A stretch of DNA of 64,000 nt. Source: Sciurus carolinensis. Lineage: Eukaryota > Chordata > Mammalia > Rodentia > Sciuridae. The notes under the pieces are model-generated. The model was not told where the DNA came from and did no database searches. It saw only the letters and a list, made by a program, of their open reading frames with translations. The DNA lies in the NCBI RefSeq assembly GCF_902686445.1, contig NC_062217.1, forward strand, positions 83,223,258 to 83,287,257, in the 5' to 3' direction. The translations under genes and the position numbers were made by a program. How positions within the stretch are numbered: the stretch's first letter is position 1; every line of letters starts with the position of its first letter. Shown one piece after another: positions 1 through 11,119 of the stretch.

Positions 1-270
1 TGCTGTTCAGCTCAATGCTGTCGCCTCCTCCAGCTCCATACCTGTGAGGAAGGTGACACCTGCATGGGTGCGGCAGGTGCTGAGGAAGTGTGCACACCTG
101 GGTAGTGCTGAAGAAAAGCTTCACCTTCTGGAATTTGTGCTTTCTGACCAAGCCTACAGTGAGCTGCTTGGGCTGGAGCTGCTACCTTTACAAAATGGAA
201 ATTTTGTCCCCTTTTCCTCATCTGTGTCAGATCAAGATGTTATTTATATTACCTCAGAAGAGTATCCAAG
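1..270 (+). CDS. SACS: SACS coding exon (human exon 8 equivalent), left part cut by window edge
   Basis: The + strand reads open from position 2 to 270 and encodes a stretch I recognise as sacsin upstream of its second large repeat: AWVRQVLRK near the start, then [18 protein letters not shown] and [13 protein letters not shown]. This is the C-terminal part of the first supra-repeat (SIRPT/SRR) region of sacsin, a cytosolic co-chaperone of neurons and other cells. The exon ends ...CCA AG at 270 and is followed by a GT donor (271-276, GTAGAG). The split AG codon is completed by the G that opens the next exon, giving Arg. Whether the exon starts upstream of the window or at the TTCAG at 6-10 cannot be decided here, so the 5' boundary is open. 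No in-frame stop occurs before the donor. A GTG at 44 is not a start; it is an internal Val codon. Confidence 0.93.
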
Positions 271-1018
271 GTAGAGATCATATTCTCAAATGCTGGTTTA
301 CTCTGGGGGCTCCCTGCCACTGCCCACATCTTTTTTTGTAAAACTTATTAGTTATTTATGTAGATTTTGTGATTAGGAAGACTTTTTAAAGAATACTTTG
401 TTGAAATACTAAAGGACACATTGTGCATTTTAAAATGCAAAAGGGTGACAGTGTTTATCACTTAAAAAATTATACAGAAACTGGGCATGGTAGCATGCAT
501 CTGTAGTCTCAGCTACTGGGGAGGCTGATGCAGAATGATTGTTTGAGCCCAGGAGTTCAAGGCCAACCTGGGCAAAAGTGATATCCCTACCTTAAAAACA
601 AACAAACAAACAAAAAGTTATCCAAATAGTTATCTTTTTAAAATTTGAGTAACAATGCTGAAAACCATGATTATAAAGTGCTAATAAGAGGTCAGATTAG
701 TCTCTAATGAGTTATTTTGATGAAATTTAATATTGTACATTAAGTAACTCTTTGTAATTGAAGGTATGTGTTTCAGAAAGTAAAATTGATTTTATCCTAT
801 GGGTGTTTAGAACATGTCTGAATTTATATGGTACATGGTACCCTCATATTTTTAAGCCTGCCTAGATATTAATTAACCAAAAAGTACTGAAATTTGATCT
901 TATCATTTTATGTAAGACAATGGTAGGTTTAACTGGCTTGAAATTATATGGCAGACTTTTTTTTTTTAGTGTTAGAATTATTAGAAGATTGTAATTGCTG
1001 TGTGCCTTTCATTTCTAG
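271..1018 (+). other. SACS: SACS intron between exons 8 and 9
   Basis: GT at 271 and a polypyrimidine-rich acceptor ending TTTCTAG at 1018 define this short intron. It contains one B1/Alu-like SINE (481-616) and a short T-run (958-967). No other coding signal is visible. Confidence 0.85.
481..616 (+). repeat. B1/Alu-like 7SL-derived SINE monomer
   Basis: The block begins CTGGGCATGGTAGCATGCAT and continues through AGCTACTGGGGAGGCTGATG and GAGTTCAAGGCCAACCTGGG, which are degenerate forms of the 7SL/Alu/B1 left arm. It ends in an (AAAC)n tail at about 595-613. It is in the sense orientation relative to SACS and has diverged, so it is an older insertion than the B1-ID composites elsewhere in the window. 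Confidence 0.85.
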
Positions 1019-1109
1019 GTCCCTTTTCCCAGGTCTTGAAGGAAGATTTATTTGGATAACTTGAAGCCTCACCTTCTAGCTGCTTTAAAGGAAGCTGCCC
1101 AAACTCGAG
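1019..1109 (+). CDS. SACS: SACS short coding exon (human exon 9 equivalent) carrying a 1-nt frameshift
   Basis: The acceptor TTTCTAG (1012-1018) and donor GTATTG (from 1110) bound a 91-nt exon. Its first G completes the Arg codon of the previous exon, and it then reads [11 protein letters not shown], matching sacsin. At 1051-1053 the sequence has three T where the expected sacsin reading (ILDNLKPH) needs four. As written the frame becomes FIWIT followed by TGA at 1062-1064. If the base is counted back, the exon is 92 nt, the rest reads as sacsin through KEAAQTR, and the final G joins GA of the giant exon to make Gly. Both sides of the lesion thus match the known protein in different frames. 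It is either a sequence/assembly error or a real loss-of-function deletion; the intact giant exon downstream favours an error or a very recent allele. Confidence 0.92.
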
Positions 1110-1150
1110 GTATTGTAGTCATTATAGTGTTTTTTTAAAGATGAATTTCT

Positions 1151-1374
1151 TGCTGGGTACGGTGGTGCATACCTATAATCCCAACAGCGTGGGAGGCTGA
1201 GGCAGGAGGATCATAAGTTCAAAGCCAGTTTCAGTAATTTAGAGAGGCCCCGAACAACTTAGTGAGACCCTGTCTCAAAATAAAAAATCCAAAGGGCTGG
1301 GGATGTGGCTCAGTGTTTAAGTGCCCCTAGGTTCAATCCCTGCTAACCAAAAAAAAAAAAAGAAAAAAGAAAAA
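1151..1374 (+). repeat. Composite B1-ID SINE (squirrel-type)
   Basis: The head is 7SL/B1-like (TGCTGGGTACGGTGGTGCAT, GGAGGCTGAGGCAGGAGGAT, then AGTGAGACCCTGTCTC). An A-rich linker and a tRNA-derived ID-like tail follow (GGGCTGGGGATGTGGCTCAG, then GTTCAATCCC). It ends in an A-rich tail at 1349-1374. This head-plus-ID architecture is the signature I associate with sciurid genomes and is the main evidence for the host lineage. Confidence 0.9.
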
Positions 1375-1599
1375 TGAACCTTTTTACAAGTATGTAAACA
1401 GTTTTTATATGATTTTTATTAATAATTATTCATTTTAGTCTTGCAAATCAATAATTTTATATGGTTCAGCCTAATTGTATTATAGTATTTTAAGACATTT
1501 CAGAAGTCATTCTAGCATCTAAAAGAATCCAAAGATAATATATTTTAAGACCCTCTCCTGTCATAATGTGATGGTAGCTATTTATAGAAAGCTCACCTG

Positions 1600-1790
1600 T
1601 ATAGGGCTTTGCATTTTTTTCTAGTGCTTTTCATTTTCTCATTTGAGCCTCTTCTCCTCACACCTTGCAGCCTGTGTAGTAATGAGGACAGCAATTGTTA
1701 GTTAAGAGGCATAGATGAGAATAAAAAGATTAAGTTCAAGGACATCACTTGAGTGCCTGGAGATCAGGTCTTTGACCTTGCCCTCCTTAT
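1600..1790. repeat. Possible MIR-like relic
   Basis: A weakly MIR-like stretch with AATGAGGACAGCAATTGTTAG and AAGTTCAAGGACATCACTTG-type segments. It is too divergent for a firm family or orientation call. Confidence 0.35.
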
Positions 1791-2540
1791 TGGATTTCCC
1801 ACAGCACTGTTCCTCCTAGACTTCTTGTGGTTATGCTGGATTTGCATTAGATGTGATCAGCTTCCTAGAAATGTGAACTGATACTTTGAACCCCATAAAA
1901 CTTTGTGTTGAAATATAATGTACATACAGAAAAGTTCACGTATCATGAATGTTGGCTTAATGGAATTGTACAAGCTGAACATACCTGTGTACCTAGATCA
2001 GAAAACAGACCAGAGTCCCTCTCTTGCCTTTTCCATTTCACCACTCAAATGGCACAGCAGAGATTAACTTAGCTAGTTACCCTCCTGATAAAAGCAATCA
2101 TACAGTATGTACTTTTTGTTTTGACTCCTTTAACTTCCTGTAGTGCTGGTGAGATTCATCCAATCATTGTGTGGAGGTATAATCCCTCTTTCTTATTGCT
2201 GTAATATTTCATTGTGTGATGGCTTACTTTCTTTTGAAGAGAATATTTTTGTTGGTGGAAAATAGTTTCTGATGTGGATATGGATTTACAAATCAGCTGA
2301 AAGTTATTCAGAGCCAAATTAGGTGAAAAGGACCAACAGAGTAATATTACTTTTGCTTGGAATTTTTCAGATATCCTGTTGTATAGAGCATGGTCACAAT
2401 TTGCTTTTCTAGCCCTGGGTGGAGGGGGGGACACACTGGTGTTACGTTTTTATGAGTGAGTTAAATTTATAAGTTAACTTAGGTAATTTGATGTCTTTAC
2501 AAAGTTCAGTCTTCCTACTTCACTTATTTTTTCTCTCTCT

Positions 2541-2741
2541 TTTTTTTTTGTTCTGAGGATTTAACCCAGGGTCACTTTACCAGTGAGCTACATCCCCACT
2601 CCCTTTTTGTTTTTCGAGACAAGGTCTTGCTATGTTGCTTAGGGCCTTGCTAAATTGCTGAGGCTGGTCTCAAACTTGGAATCCTCCTGCCTCAGCCTCC
2701 TGAGTTGTTGGGTTTACAGGTGTGAGTCACCATGCCCAGCT
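2541..2741 (-). repeat. Composite B1-ID SINE, antisense
   Basis: The + strand shows the complement of the ID tail (AACCCAGGGTCACTTTACCA, GTGAGCTACATCCCCA) followed by the complement of the B1 head (GAGACAAGGTCTTGCTATGT, TCCTGCCTCAGCCTCCTGAG, CACCATGCCCAGCT). The T-run at 2541-2549 is its A tail read from the other strand. Confidence 0.9.
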
Positions 2742-4019
2742 CATTTTCTCCTCTGCATGTTCTGGTTATTTTCTGGTCATACCATAAACATTGTGTTTTG
2801 TCTCTAGTTCTTGGTTAATTTTTTTTGGAATGTTAACTAGATGTTCATTCAAGGTTTTTTATTTGTTTGTTTTTGGTCACCCATAATGTGTGCTTATGGC
2901 AGCCAATGTCCTGTTCTTCTTCTGTTGAGCCCCAGAATTAAATGCATTAGCTCACAATCTAGTCAGAGGCAGCACTGGAAAAACCACAGGCTTCTTTACA
3001 TAGGTCCTGCCCCTGCAAAACATAGAGCATGCTGTAATAAGCTTACTGAGCATGTGCAGATTCTCTTTCTAAATTTACCGTCCTGTCATTTTACCTTTTG
3101 GAGGTGTCAGTATATGAGTATGGGAGGAGAGAGGCCAAGAGTATTATTTGTGGAACTCTCTTCATGTTGTAGGAAACACCACAAATACATAACAACATTT
3201 GATATTTTTTGTTCTGAATAATGGTTACTGCATTGTCTTGCTGACAGAAAGCACTGTGGACTCTCAACTTCTGTTTTCCAGTGATAGGTAAAAACTTGTT
3301 ACCCAGTCTTGAAAGTACTGCTGCATGAAATTGGAATGTCATGTTTCTTTCCATGCAGTGGGTAGTTCTCTTCTAATTTTATAGCTCAAAGTTTCTCTTA
3401 TTATTTGATGATTTCTCCTTTTACTTATATCACATTTAAACTCTTAGTATTAATTACTGCTTGTATTTTCAGCGTTTACATCTATTGTCCCTTTATCATT
3501 AGCAACTGAACATGTTTCAGTATTTTCCATTTCAGGCAAACAAAGCAAACCCTGGATTTTGATTTCAAATCTTAGATTCTGTCACAGTCCAGTTTCTAGT
3601 GGAGGAGTAGTCTTATTGCTTTGACCATTCATTTTCACTGTAAACAGTCTTTTACTTCTACTGTCATTCCTGTAGATGGTCTGGCTGAGGTCAACTATTA
3701 ATAATTTCTGTGTTATTATGTCTAGTGGATTCTTTTTTCCCTTTTATATACACTCCTTGAAGGTCTTGTGCTATTGCTATTTTATATCCTCAGCGTTTAA
3801 GCTACTGTTCTTTCTTATTATTCTTCTATTTCTTTGTCTGCTCTCAGAATTACTTGTGAATCCCTGTTCTTTAGTTAACTCCCTAAATATGAATTAGTTT
3901 GGGGGCTCCTTCTTCAGCTATTTTATTTTGTTCTTTGTTTTCTTTGAGTATATTTATTTGTGTACTAATGACCTCCATAACACCTCAGTCTTAAGTGTAA
4001 TGTAATGAAACAACTAAAA

Positions 4020-4210
4020 ACCTGGCCTTACAGTCACATAAGTCTGGAGTCAAACTTCACTCCTTGATATACTGTGTGACTTTAAACAAATTACTCACCC
4101 TCTCTGAATCTCTGTTTTCTCTTTGATAACATGGTGATGCATTGACATCCTTCCAGAAGGGTATATCTGATGTCCCCAGGATTTGATTACATGAAATACA
4201 GGACAGACTG
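4020..4210 (-). repeat. MIR SINE relic
   Basis: The stretch ACTGTGTGACTTTAAACAAA followed by TTACTCACCCTCTCTGAATC and a TTTTCTCTTTGATAACATGG-type segment is the familiar MIR core and tail seen from the reverse side. It is degenerate and the ends are approximate. Confidence 0.65.
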
Positions 4211-4361
4211 CTTTATTGCGAGGTTAATGAAATGAGAGTAAAGGTTGAGTGGATGGTGGCACCAATCACATTACCAATCGAATTTTATCCAAATTTGTAT
4301 AAATACAGCAGGGCAGTTTATCGAAAAGCTTTATTTGAAGACTAAATGATGTGCACAGAAT

Positions 4362-4393
4362 CTATCTACCTACCTACCTACCTATCTATCTAC
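4362..4393. repeat. (CTAC/CTAT)n microsatellite
   Basis: Consecutive tetranucleotides CTAT, CTAC (x4-5), CTAT (x2) and CTAC make a short interrupted (CTAY)n tract of about 32 bp. Confidence 0.9.
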
Positions 4394-4812
4394 TGTATAT
4401 GTCTTTAGCTCAATTTCTAGCATGTAGTAAATATTAATAAATGACAGCTATTATGAATGATCATTACACTTGGACTTCCATAAGTATTTCAAAATAAACA
4501 TTTTCAAAAACTTTAGTCCTTATCCTCTCCTGAAATTGTTTCTCCTTTTGAATAACCCTGTTGAGATTGATGCCACTATCCATGGGAATTGTTCTAGGTG
4601 AGTTCTTGGTTTGTCATCTTTGTTCTGCAGTTAGCTGTTTCTATTGATCAGTCCCTGGAAATTTTCTGTATCAGTCCCTTTATTTTATTCCACTACCAGT
4701 ATTATAATAGAATATGCACAAATATCATTTCTTGTGACATTATTATTATAATCTTAACAATCGATGTTTCTGCTTCCAGTGCTCACATTTTATCTGATTC
4801 TGACATGCCCCT

Positions 4813-5247
4813 TGTTTTAGTTGGTTTTTCACTGCTGTGACCAAAAGACTTGACAAGAACAATTTTAGAGGAGGAAATGTTTATTTGGCACTCATGGTTT
4901 CAGAGATCTGAGTGCTTAGATGTCTGACTCCACTGCTCTGTGCCTGAGGTGAGGCAAAACATGATGAAGCAAGGTGCGGAAGGGGAAAGCAGCTCAGAAT
5001 GTGACAGTCAGGAAGCAGAGAGAGATTAAGCTCTGCTTACCAGGGACAAAAATATATACCCAGTGACCCACCGCCTCCAGTCACACCCTATGGGCCTATA
5101 GTTACCACACAGTGAGTCCATTCAAGTGAATTAATTCACTGATTGGGTTAAGCCGTCATAACCCAATCATTTCACCTCTAAACCTTCTTGCATTGTCTTT
5201 TATATGACATGAGCTTTTGAGGGACACCTCATATCTAAACCCTAACA
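4813..5247 (-). mobile_element. Solitary MaLR-type (MST/THE1-like) LTR
   Basis: On the - strand the element opens TGTTAGGGTTTAGATATGAG followed by GTGTCCC and AAAAGCTCATGT. This is the characteristic start of MST/THE1-type non-autonomous MaLR LTRs. It continues with a GATTGGGTTATGA motif and closes ...AAAACA at 4813, so it has TG...CA ends and is 435 bp long. The flanking pentamers (4808-4812 CCCCT, 5248-5252 CTCCT) could be a target-site duplication with one mismatch. No internal region or second LTR is seen, so it is a solo LTR. The family name is from memory and should be confirmed. Confidence 0.75.
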
Positions 5248-5652
5248 CTCCTGCCTCAGGCTTTCTAGTGGATGCTGATTTATTCAAAAGAGATCTAGAC
5301 TTGCTAGTATGTGCCAGATAGTGTTCCATGATTGTGAACTTTTTCATGATTTTGAAGAGCAATCTCGGTGACCTTGCTTCATTCAAAGTTCCTGCGCTAT
5401 TTTAGTCATGCAAACATATATAGATTGACATACATAATGATCCCTTAATTTCATGAGAGCAGTGAGACCTATCAGATTGTCACTACCATGTAGAACAGTG
5501 TCTACTTCCAGGTAGGTGCTCAATAATTTTTTTCAACATTTTCTTATATACTTTGTATGTGGTATTTCTTTTTCATAGGATACTTCTTTTAATCCTCCAT
5601 TTTGCCCAGCCAACATTTGTGTTTGTGTGTCTGTCTGTGTGTGTGTATGGTG

Positions 5653-5724
5653 TGTGCTGGAATCCAAGGCAGCACTTGCATATGCAAGGCAAGTACTCTA
5701 CCACTAAGCTACAGCCCCAGCTCC
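5653..5724 (-). repeat. ID-like tRNA-derived SINE, antisense
   Basis: The + strand carries GCAAGGCAAGTACTCTACCA then CTAAGCTACAGCCCCAGCTC. This is the complement of the ID/BC1-type tRNA-Ala-derived element with its box B-like GTTCGANNC region decayed. A GTGTGT tract precedes it at 5620-5652. Confidence 0.85.
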
Positions 5725-5759
5725 TAACATTTTTTTAAAATTAATTTTTAAAACTGATA

Positions 5760-8700
5760 TATAAAAAAACTTTTGCATATTTATGGGATACCATGTAATG
5801 TTTTGGTGTATGTATATATTGTATAATAATTTAAATCAGGTTAAACATAAGCATTTCCTCAAACATTTGTCATTTCTTTATAGTGAAAACATTCAAGCTT
5901 TTTAAAAAAAGTTTCTTTTATTTATTCTAATTAGATGACAGTAGAATGCATTTATATATTTTGATAAATCATACATAAATGGAGTGTAATTTCTCATTTT
6001 TCTGATTGTACATATTGTAGGATCACATCGGTCATGCAGTCATCTATGTACATGAGGTAATAATGTCTGATTCACTCTACTATCCTTCCTACCCCCATAC
6101 CCTTTTCCCTCCCTTCACTCTCTTCTTCTACCTAATCTAAAGCAACTCTCTTCTTCCCTAGCCCCTCCCCCCATTGTGAATTAGCATCTGCATATCAGAG
6201 GAAAACATTAGGCCTTTGGTGTTTTGGGTTTGGTTTATTTTGTATAGCTTGATATTCTCCAACTCCATCCATTTACCCACAAATATTATTGTTATCTACA
6301 GTTACCTTACTGTACAATAACACACTGGAAATTTTTATTTCTATCTAACTATAACTTATTACTCATTGATGAACTCTTCGCATCCTCCTCACTCTTCTAC
6401 TCTCACCATTTCTGGTAACCACCATTCTTTTCTCAACTTCTGTGAGATCAACTTTTTTATATTCTATGTATGAGTGAGATCTTGTGGTAACTGTCTTTCT
6501 GTGCCTGGCTTATTAGCATAATGATCTCTGTTTCTATCTAGGTTGTGAATGACAGTATTCTGTTCTTTTTATGGTCTGATAATATTCCATGGTATGCACT
6601 TTCTATTTATGCATTCATCAGATGATGGACACTTAGGTTGTTTCCATTTCTTGCCTACTGTAAATAGTGCTGCAGTAAACCTGGGAGTGCAGATGTCTCT
6701 GACATATTAGTTTCTTTTCCTTTGGATATATACCCAGGAGTGGTATTGCCAGCTCATATGGTAGTTCTGGTTTTAATTTTTTGAGGAGGCTGCATACTGT
6801 TTTCATAATGGCTGTGCTAATCTACATTCCCACCAACAGTGTGTAGGGTTGCCTTTTCTCCACATCCTTGCCAGCACTTACTATCTTAATGGGGTGAATT
6901 GATACCTTATTGTGATTTTGATTTTCCCTGATGATTAGTGACGTTGAGCACTTTTTGATATACCTGTTGGCCAGGTATATCTGTGTCTTCTTTTGAGAAG
7001 TGTCTATTTAGGTACTTTACCCATTTTTTAATCTGGTTATATGATTTTTTAAAATTTTTGCTATTGATTTCTTTGAATTCCTTACACATTCTGGATATTA
7101 ACCCCTTTTCAGATGTAATTTACACATATTTTCTTCCATGCTATATGTTCTCTTTTTATGCTAATGATTATTTCCTTTACTGAACAGAAACTTTGTTTTG
7201 GTGTAATCCCATTTGTATGATTTTGCTTTTGCTTCCTGTACTTTTGGGGTCTTGTGAAATCCTTGCCCTTATCTGAAGGACTCCTCTTTACGTTCTTCCA
7301 GTATTTTTGTAGTGTCAGATCTTATTTAAATCTTTAAATCTGTTTTGAGTTGATTTTTGTAATGGGTGAGAGATAGGGGTCTAGGTTTCATTTTTCTGTA
7401 TTTGTATACACATTTTTCTCAGCACCTCTAATTTGCTATCCCAATGCATATTCTTAACACCTTTCCAGAATGTCATTTCACTGTACATGCTTGGGTTTAC
7501 TTCTGGGTTCTCTCTTCTGTCCGGCTTGTGTCTGTTTTGATGTCATTATCATACAGTCTTGGTCACTACAGTTTTGTAGTGCTTTTTGAAGTCAGCCTCC
7601 TGCTTTGTTCTTTTTGCTTAAAATGACTTTGCCTATTTGTAATTTTTATAGATCCATGCAAATTTTAGGATTTTTTTTTTCTAATTCTATGAAGAATGTA
7701 ATTGATATTTTGATAGAGATTGCATTGAATATAGGTTATTCAGGGTAGTAAGACATTTTACAATACTGATTCTTCAAATATACAAACACAGGATGTCTTT
7801 CCAATTTTTTGGATGGTCTTTAATTTCTGTCATTAAGGGTTTATAGATTAAATTGTAGAGATTATTCACCTCTTGATTAAATTTATTCCTAGGCATTTTA
7901 TCCGTTTGTAGCTATGGTTAATGGGATTGCCTTTTTGATTTCTATTTCAGATAATTTGCTGTAGGTGTATAGCAGTGGTTCTGATTTTTTATATGTAGAT
8001 TTTGTATTTTTCAACTTTGATAAATTTGTTGATTAATTGTGGTAGTTCTTTTGGTGGAGTGTTTGGGGTTTTCTGCATGTAAGAACATGTCATCTAGTCA
8101 CAGTTTGACTTGTCTGATTCAGTTTGAATGCCCTCTTTTACTTTCTCTTGCCTGATTTCTGTGACTAGGACTTCTAGTTGAATCCAAGTAGTGAAAGTAG
8201 CCATCCTTTTCCTTCCAGAAAGCTTAGAAAGCTTTCCTTTTTTTCATTTGGTATATTTGCTGTTGACTTATGATAAATGGCCTTTTTATTATGTTGAGGT
8301 ATATTTCATACCTACTTTGTTCAGCATTTTTATCACGAAGGGGTGTTGAGTTTTTCAAATGCCTGTTACACATCTCTTGGTATTTTTTTTGTCTTCATTG
8401 TATATGTTGTATTTCCATTTTATTTTGTTACAAGAAATCTTTTGTTTTCTTGATCTCTTTCTTGATCACGTTGGTTGTCCAAGAGTTAAGTGGTTTAGCT
8501 TCCATTCCTTTGTATAGTTTTCAGACTTACTGATTTCTAGTTTCTTTTGCATTGTCATGAGAAAAGATACTTGAAATTTGTTGTATCACATTTATTGATC
8601 TGCATATGTTGAACCATTCTTGCATCTCTGGGATGAATCCCACTTGATTTTTGGGAAACTTTTAATGTGTTGTTGGCTTCAGTTTGCTAATATTTTGTTG

Positions 8701-10898
8701 GCAATTTTTACATCTATGTTCATCAAGGATATTGGCCTGTAGCTTTCTTTTTTGTTGTTGTGTTCTTATCTGGTTTGTGTATCAGGGTAATTCTGGCCTT
8801 TTGGAATGTTTGGAAGAATGTCCTCTTCCCTCAGTTTTTTTTTTTTTTTAATAATATAATTTAAGAAGAATTGGTATTAGTTCTTTAGTATTTGGTGAAA
8901 CTAAGCAGTGAAGTCATCTGGGAGACTTTTTATTACGAATTCAGTCTCAGTACTCATTATTGGTCTATTCAGGTTTTTCTGTTCATGATTCTGTCTTGCT
9001 GAGGTATATGTGTATTTGTCCAGGAATTTATCTATTTCTTCTAGGTTATTGTATTCGTTGTATGATCCTTTGCATTTCTGTGGTGTCAGTTGTATTGTCT
9101 TCCTTTTCATTTCTGATTTTATGTATTTGAGACTTCTTTTTCTTAGTTAATCCAGCTAAGGACTTGTCAATTATCTTTACAAAGAACCAACTCTTCATTT
9201 GTTTGTTTTCTGCATATATGTTAGTGTTTCACTATTTCTACTTATTTCTGCCCTGATTTTTGTAATATTTTTCTTCTACTAATTTTGAATTTGTTTTTCT
9301 TGTTTTTGTAGTTCCTTGAGATGCAACAATAGATTTGATGTGAGATATTTCTGCTTTTTTGATAGAGATATCCATCGCTCTAAATGTCTTTTTTTTTTTT
9401 TTTTTTTTTTTTGGACTTTTCCTATATCCCATAGGTTTAGGTATATTGTGTTTCCATTTTCTTGTGTTTCAAGAAATCTTTCTGTTTTCTTCTTGATCTC
9501 TTTCTTGATACCTTGGTTGCTCAACTGTAAGTTGTTTAACTTCCATTCGTTTGTATTGTGGTCAGAAATAATACTCAGAAGTATTTTAGTTATTTAAAAA
9601 ATTATCAGGACTTGTTTTGTGGCCTACCATGTTATATATTCTAGAGAATATTTCATGAGTTATTGAGAAAAATGTGTATTCTGCAGTTGTTGGGTGGAAT
9701 GTTCTACTATAGATGTCTGTTAGATCCATTTAGTTTAAGGGGCAATTTAACTCTTGCTGTTTCTTTGTGATTCTGTATGGATAGTCTATCTTTTGATGAT
9801 AGGGGGCAGTAAAATCCCCTAATATTGAAATCTACCTTTCCCTTTAAAGATCTTAATATTTGATTTATATATTTGGGTGCAATGATATTGGGTGCAGATG
9901 TATTCAGATTTTTTTCCTTTTCTGGCTGAATTGACTCCTTTATCATATAAAGACCTTACCCACCCTTTTTTTGAAGAACTGTTTTTGATTTAAAATTTAT
10001 TTTATCTAATATAAGTATAGCTTATATTTGCTTTCCTTTGGATTCTGTTTGCATGGAATATCTTATTCTGTCCCTTCCCTCTCAGTCTATTCATGTCTTT
10101 AAAAGTATAGTAAATTTTTTATAAGCAACATACAGTTGAGTCTTTGTTTTTTAATCCATTCAGTCACTCTGTTTCTTAATTGGAGATTTTAGTCGATTTA
10201 TATTTAAGGTTATTATTGATAGATAATGTCCTGCTATAGCCTTTTCGTAACTTGTTTCTAGTTTGATTGTAGTTTCTTTCTTTTTCCCTCTCTTGAAGTC
10301 TTGCTTTATGGTGAATTTACTCTAGTAGTGTGTTTTGATTTCTTGCTAATTATTTTGAGTTTGTCTTGAATAGATTTTTGTTTTGTGCTTGCCATGAGAC
10401 TTACAAACATCTTTTGATTATCACAAGCTGTTTTGAAATGATAGACTATAACATGATCATAAACTTAAGAAACAAGAAAATAGACCAATAGAAACATCCT
10501 TGATCTATTCACTTTCCATTCCTCCTAACATTTGAAAGTTTTGTGTTCCATTTGCATCTTTCCCTGTTGTCTGACTCCTACTATTGGTAACATAGTTATT
10601 AAGGTCGTCCTCTTTTTGTTTTTAAGATTTATAGTATAGATATGAATTGCTCACACACCAGGTTTATAATAGAGTATTCTGAATTTGTCATGTAGTTACT
10701 CTTACCAATGAGTTTTATACCCTCCCGTGTTTTCCTCTGAGTCATTAACATCTCTTTTTTTCAGTTTGAAGAATTGTCTTTAAAATTTCTAAATGCAGGT
10801 CTAGAGGAGACATATTCTCTCAGCTTTTGTTGGTCTGGGAATATCTTTACCTCTTCTTTATTTCTTAAAGGATAGCTTTGCTGGGTATAGTATTCTTT
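5760..10898 (-). mobile_element. Old L1 (L1M-type), antisense, 3' UTR and ORF2 side
   Basis: Read on the - strand this is a decayed LINE-1. The 3' UTR lies near 5760-5900 and 6290-6450, the ORF2 C-terminal part near 6600-7200 (for example a decayed NRHFSKEDTDIP at about 6980-7000), and the ORF2 body up to about 10.6 kb. All frames are broken. A younger L1 3' fragment interrupts it at 5903-6285, and an internal 140-bp duplication is present (8395-8535 versus 9430-9575). At 10889-10898 the element is interrupted by a 2.24-kb retro-insertion and resumes at 13140. Confidence 0.85.
5903..6285 (-). mobile_element. Nested sciurid L1 3' UTR fragment, antisense
   Basis: The segment ACAGTAGAATGCATTTATAT, then CATAAATGGAGTGTAATTTC, GATTGTACATATTGTAGGAT and a C/T-rich CCCTTCACTCTCTTCTTCTA tract is the complement of the same L1 3' UTR that is present in sense orientation at 38144-38488. 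It splits the 3' UTR of the older L1, so it is a later 5'-truncated insertion. Confidence 0.75.
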
Positions 10899-10981
10899 TT
10901 TTTTTTTTTTTGCCAAAAGCAACAATGTATTTATTGCTTGTGTAAAACAGAGGCGATACTACCAAATTTTACTAAAATTAC

Positions 10982-11119
10982 TTTTTTTTTTTCTTTTTTT
11001 TTGGAGAGGAGATCTCCCTGTGTTCAGTAACCGCTGCCCAGCTGGCCTCAAACTCGCGATCCTTGTGCCTCAGTATCCCCAGCAGCTGGGGTTCCAGGTG
11101 TGCTTCTCCATGCCTGGCT
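10982..11119 (-). repeat. Alu/B1-like SINE inside the E2F6 retrocopy 3' tail
   Basis: On the - strand it reads GCCAGGCATGGAGAAGCACA, then GGGGATACTGAGGCACAAGG and GCGAGTTTGAGGCCAGCTGG, ending in an A-rich tail. It lies between the coding relic and the poly(A) signal, so it was either part of the reverse-transcribed mRNA or inserted later. Confidence 0.8.

Noticed and set aside
2841..3221. 126-codon + strand open frame in the SACS intron
   Set aside because: No splice signals, motif or recognisable protein; its length is compatible with chance in this AT-rich intron.
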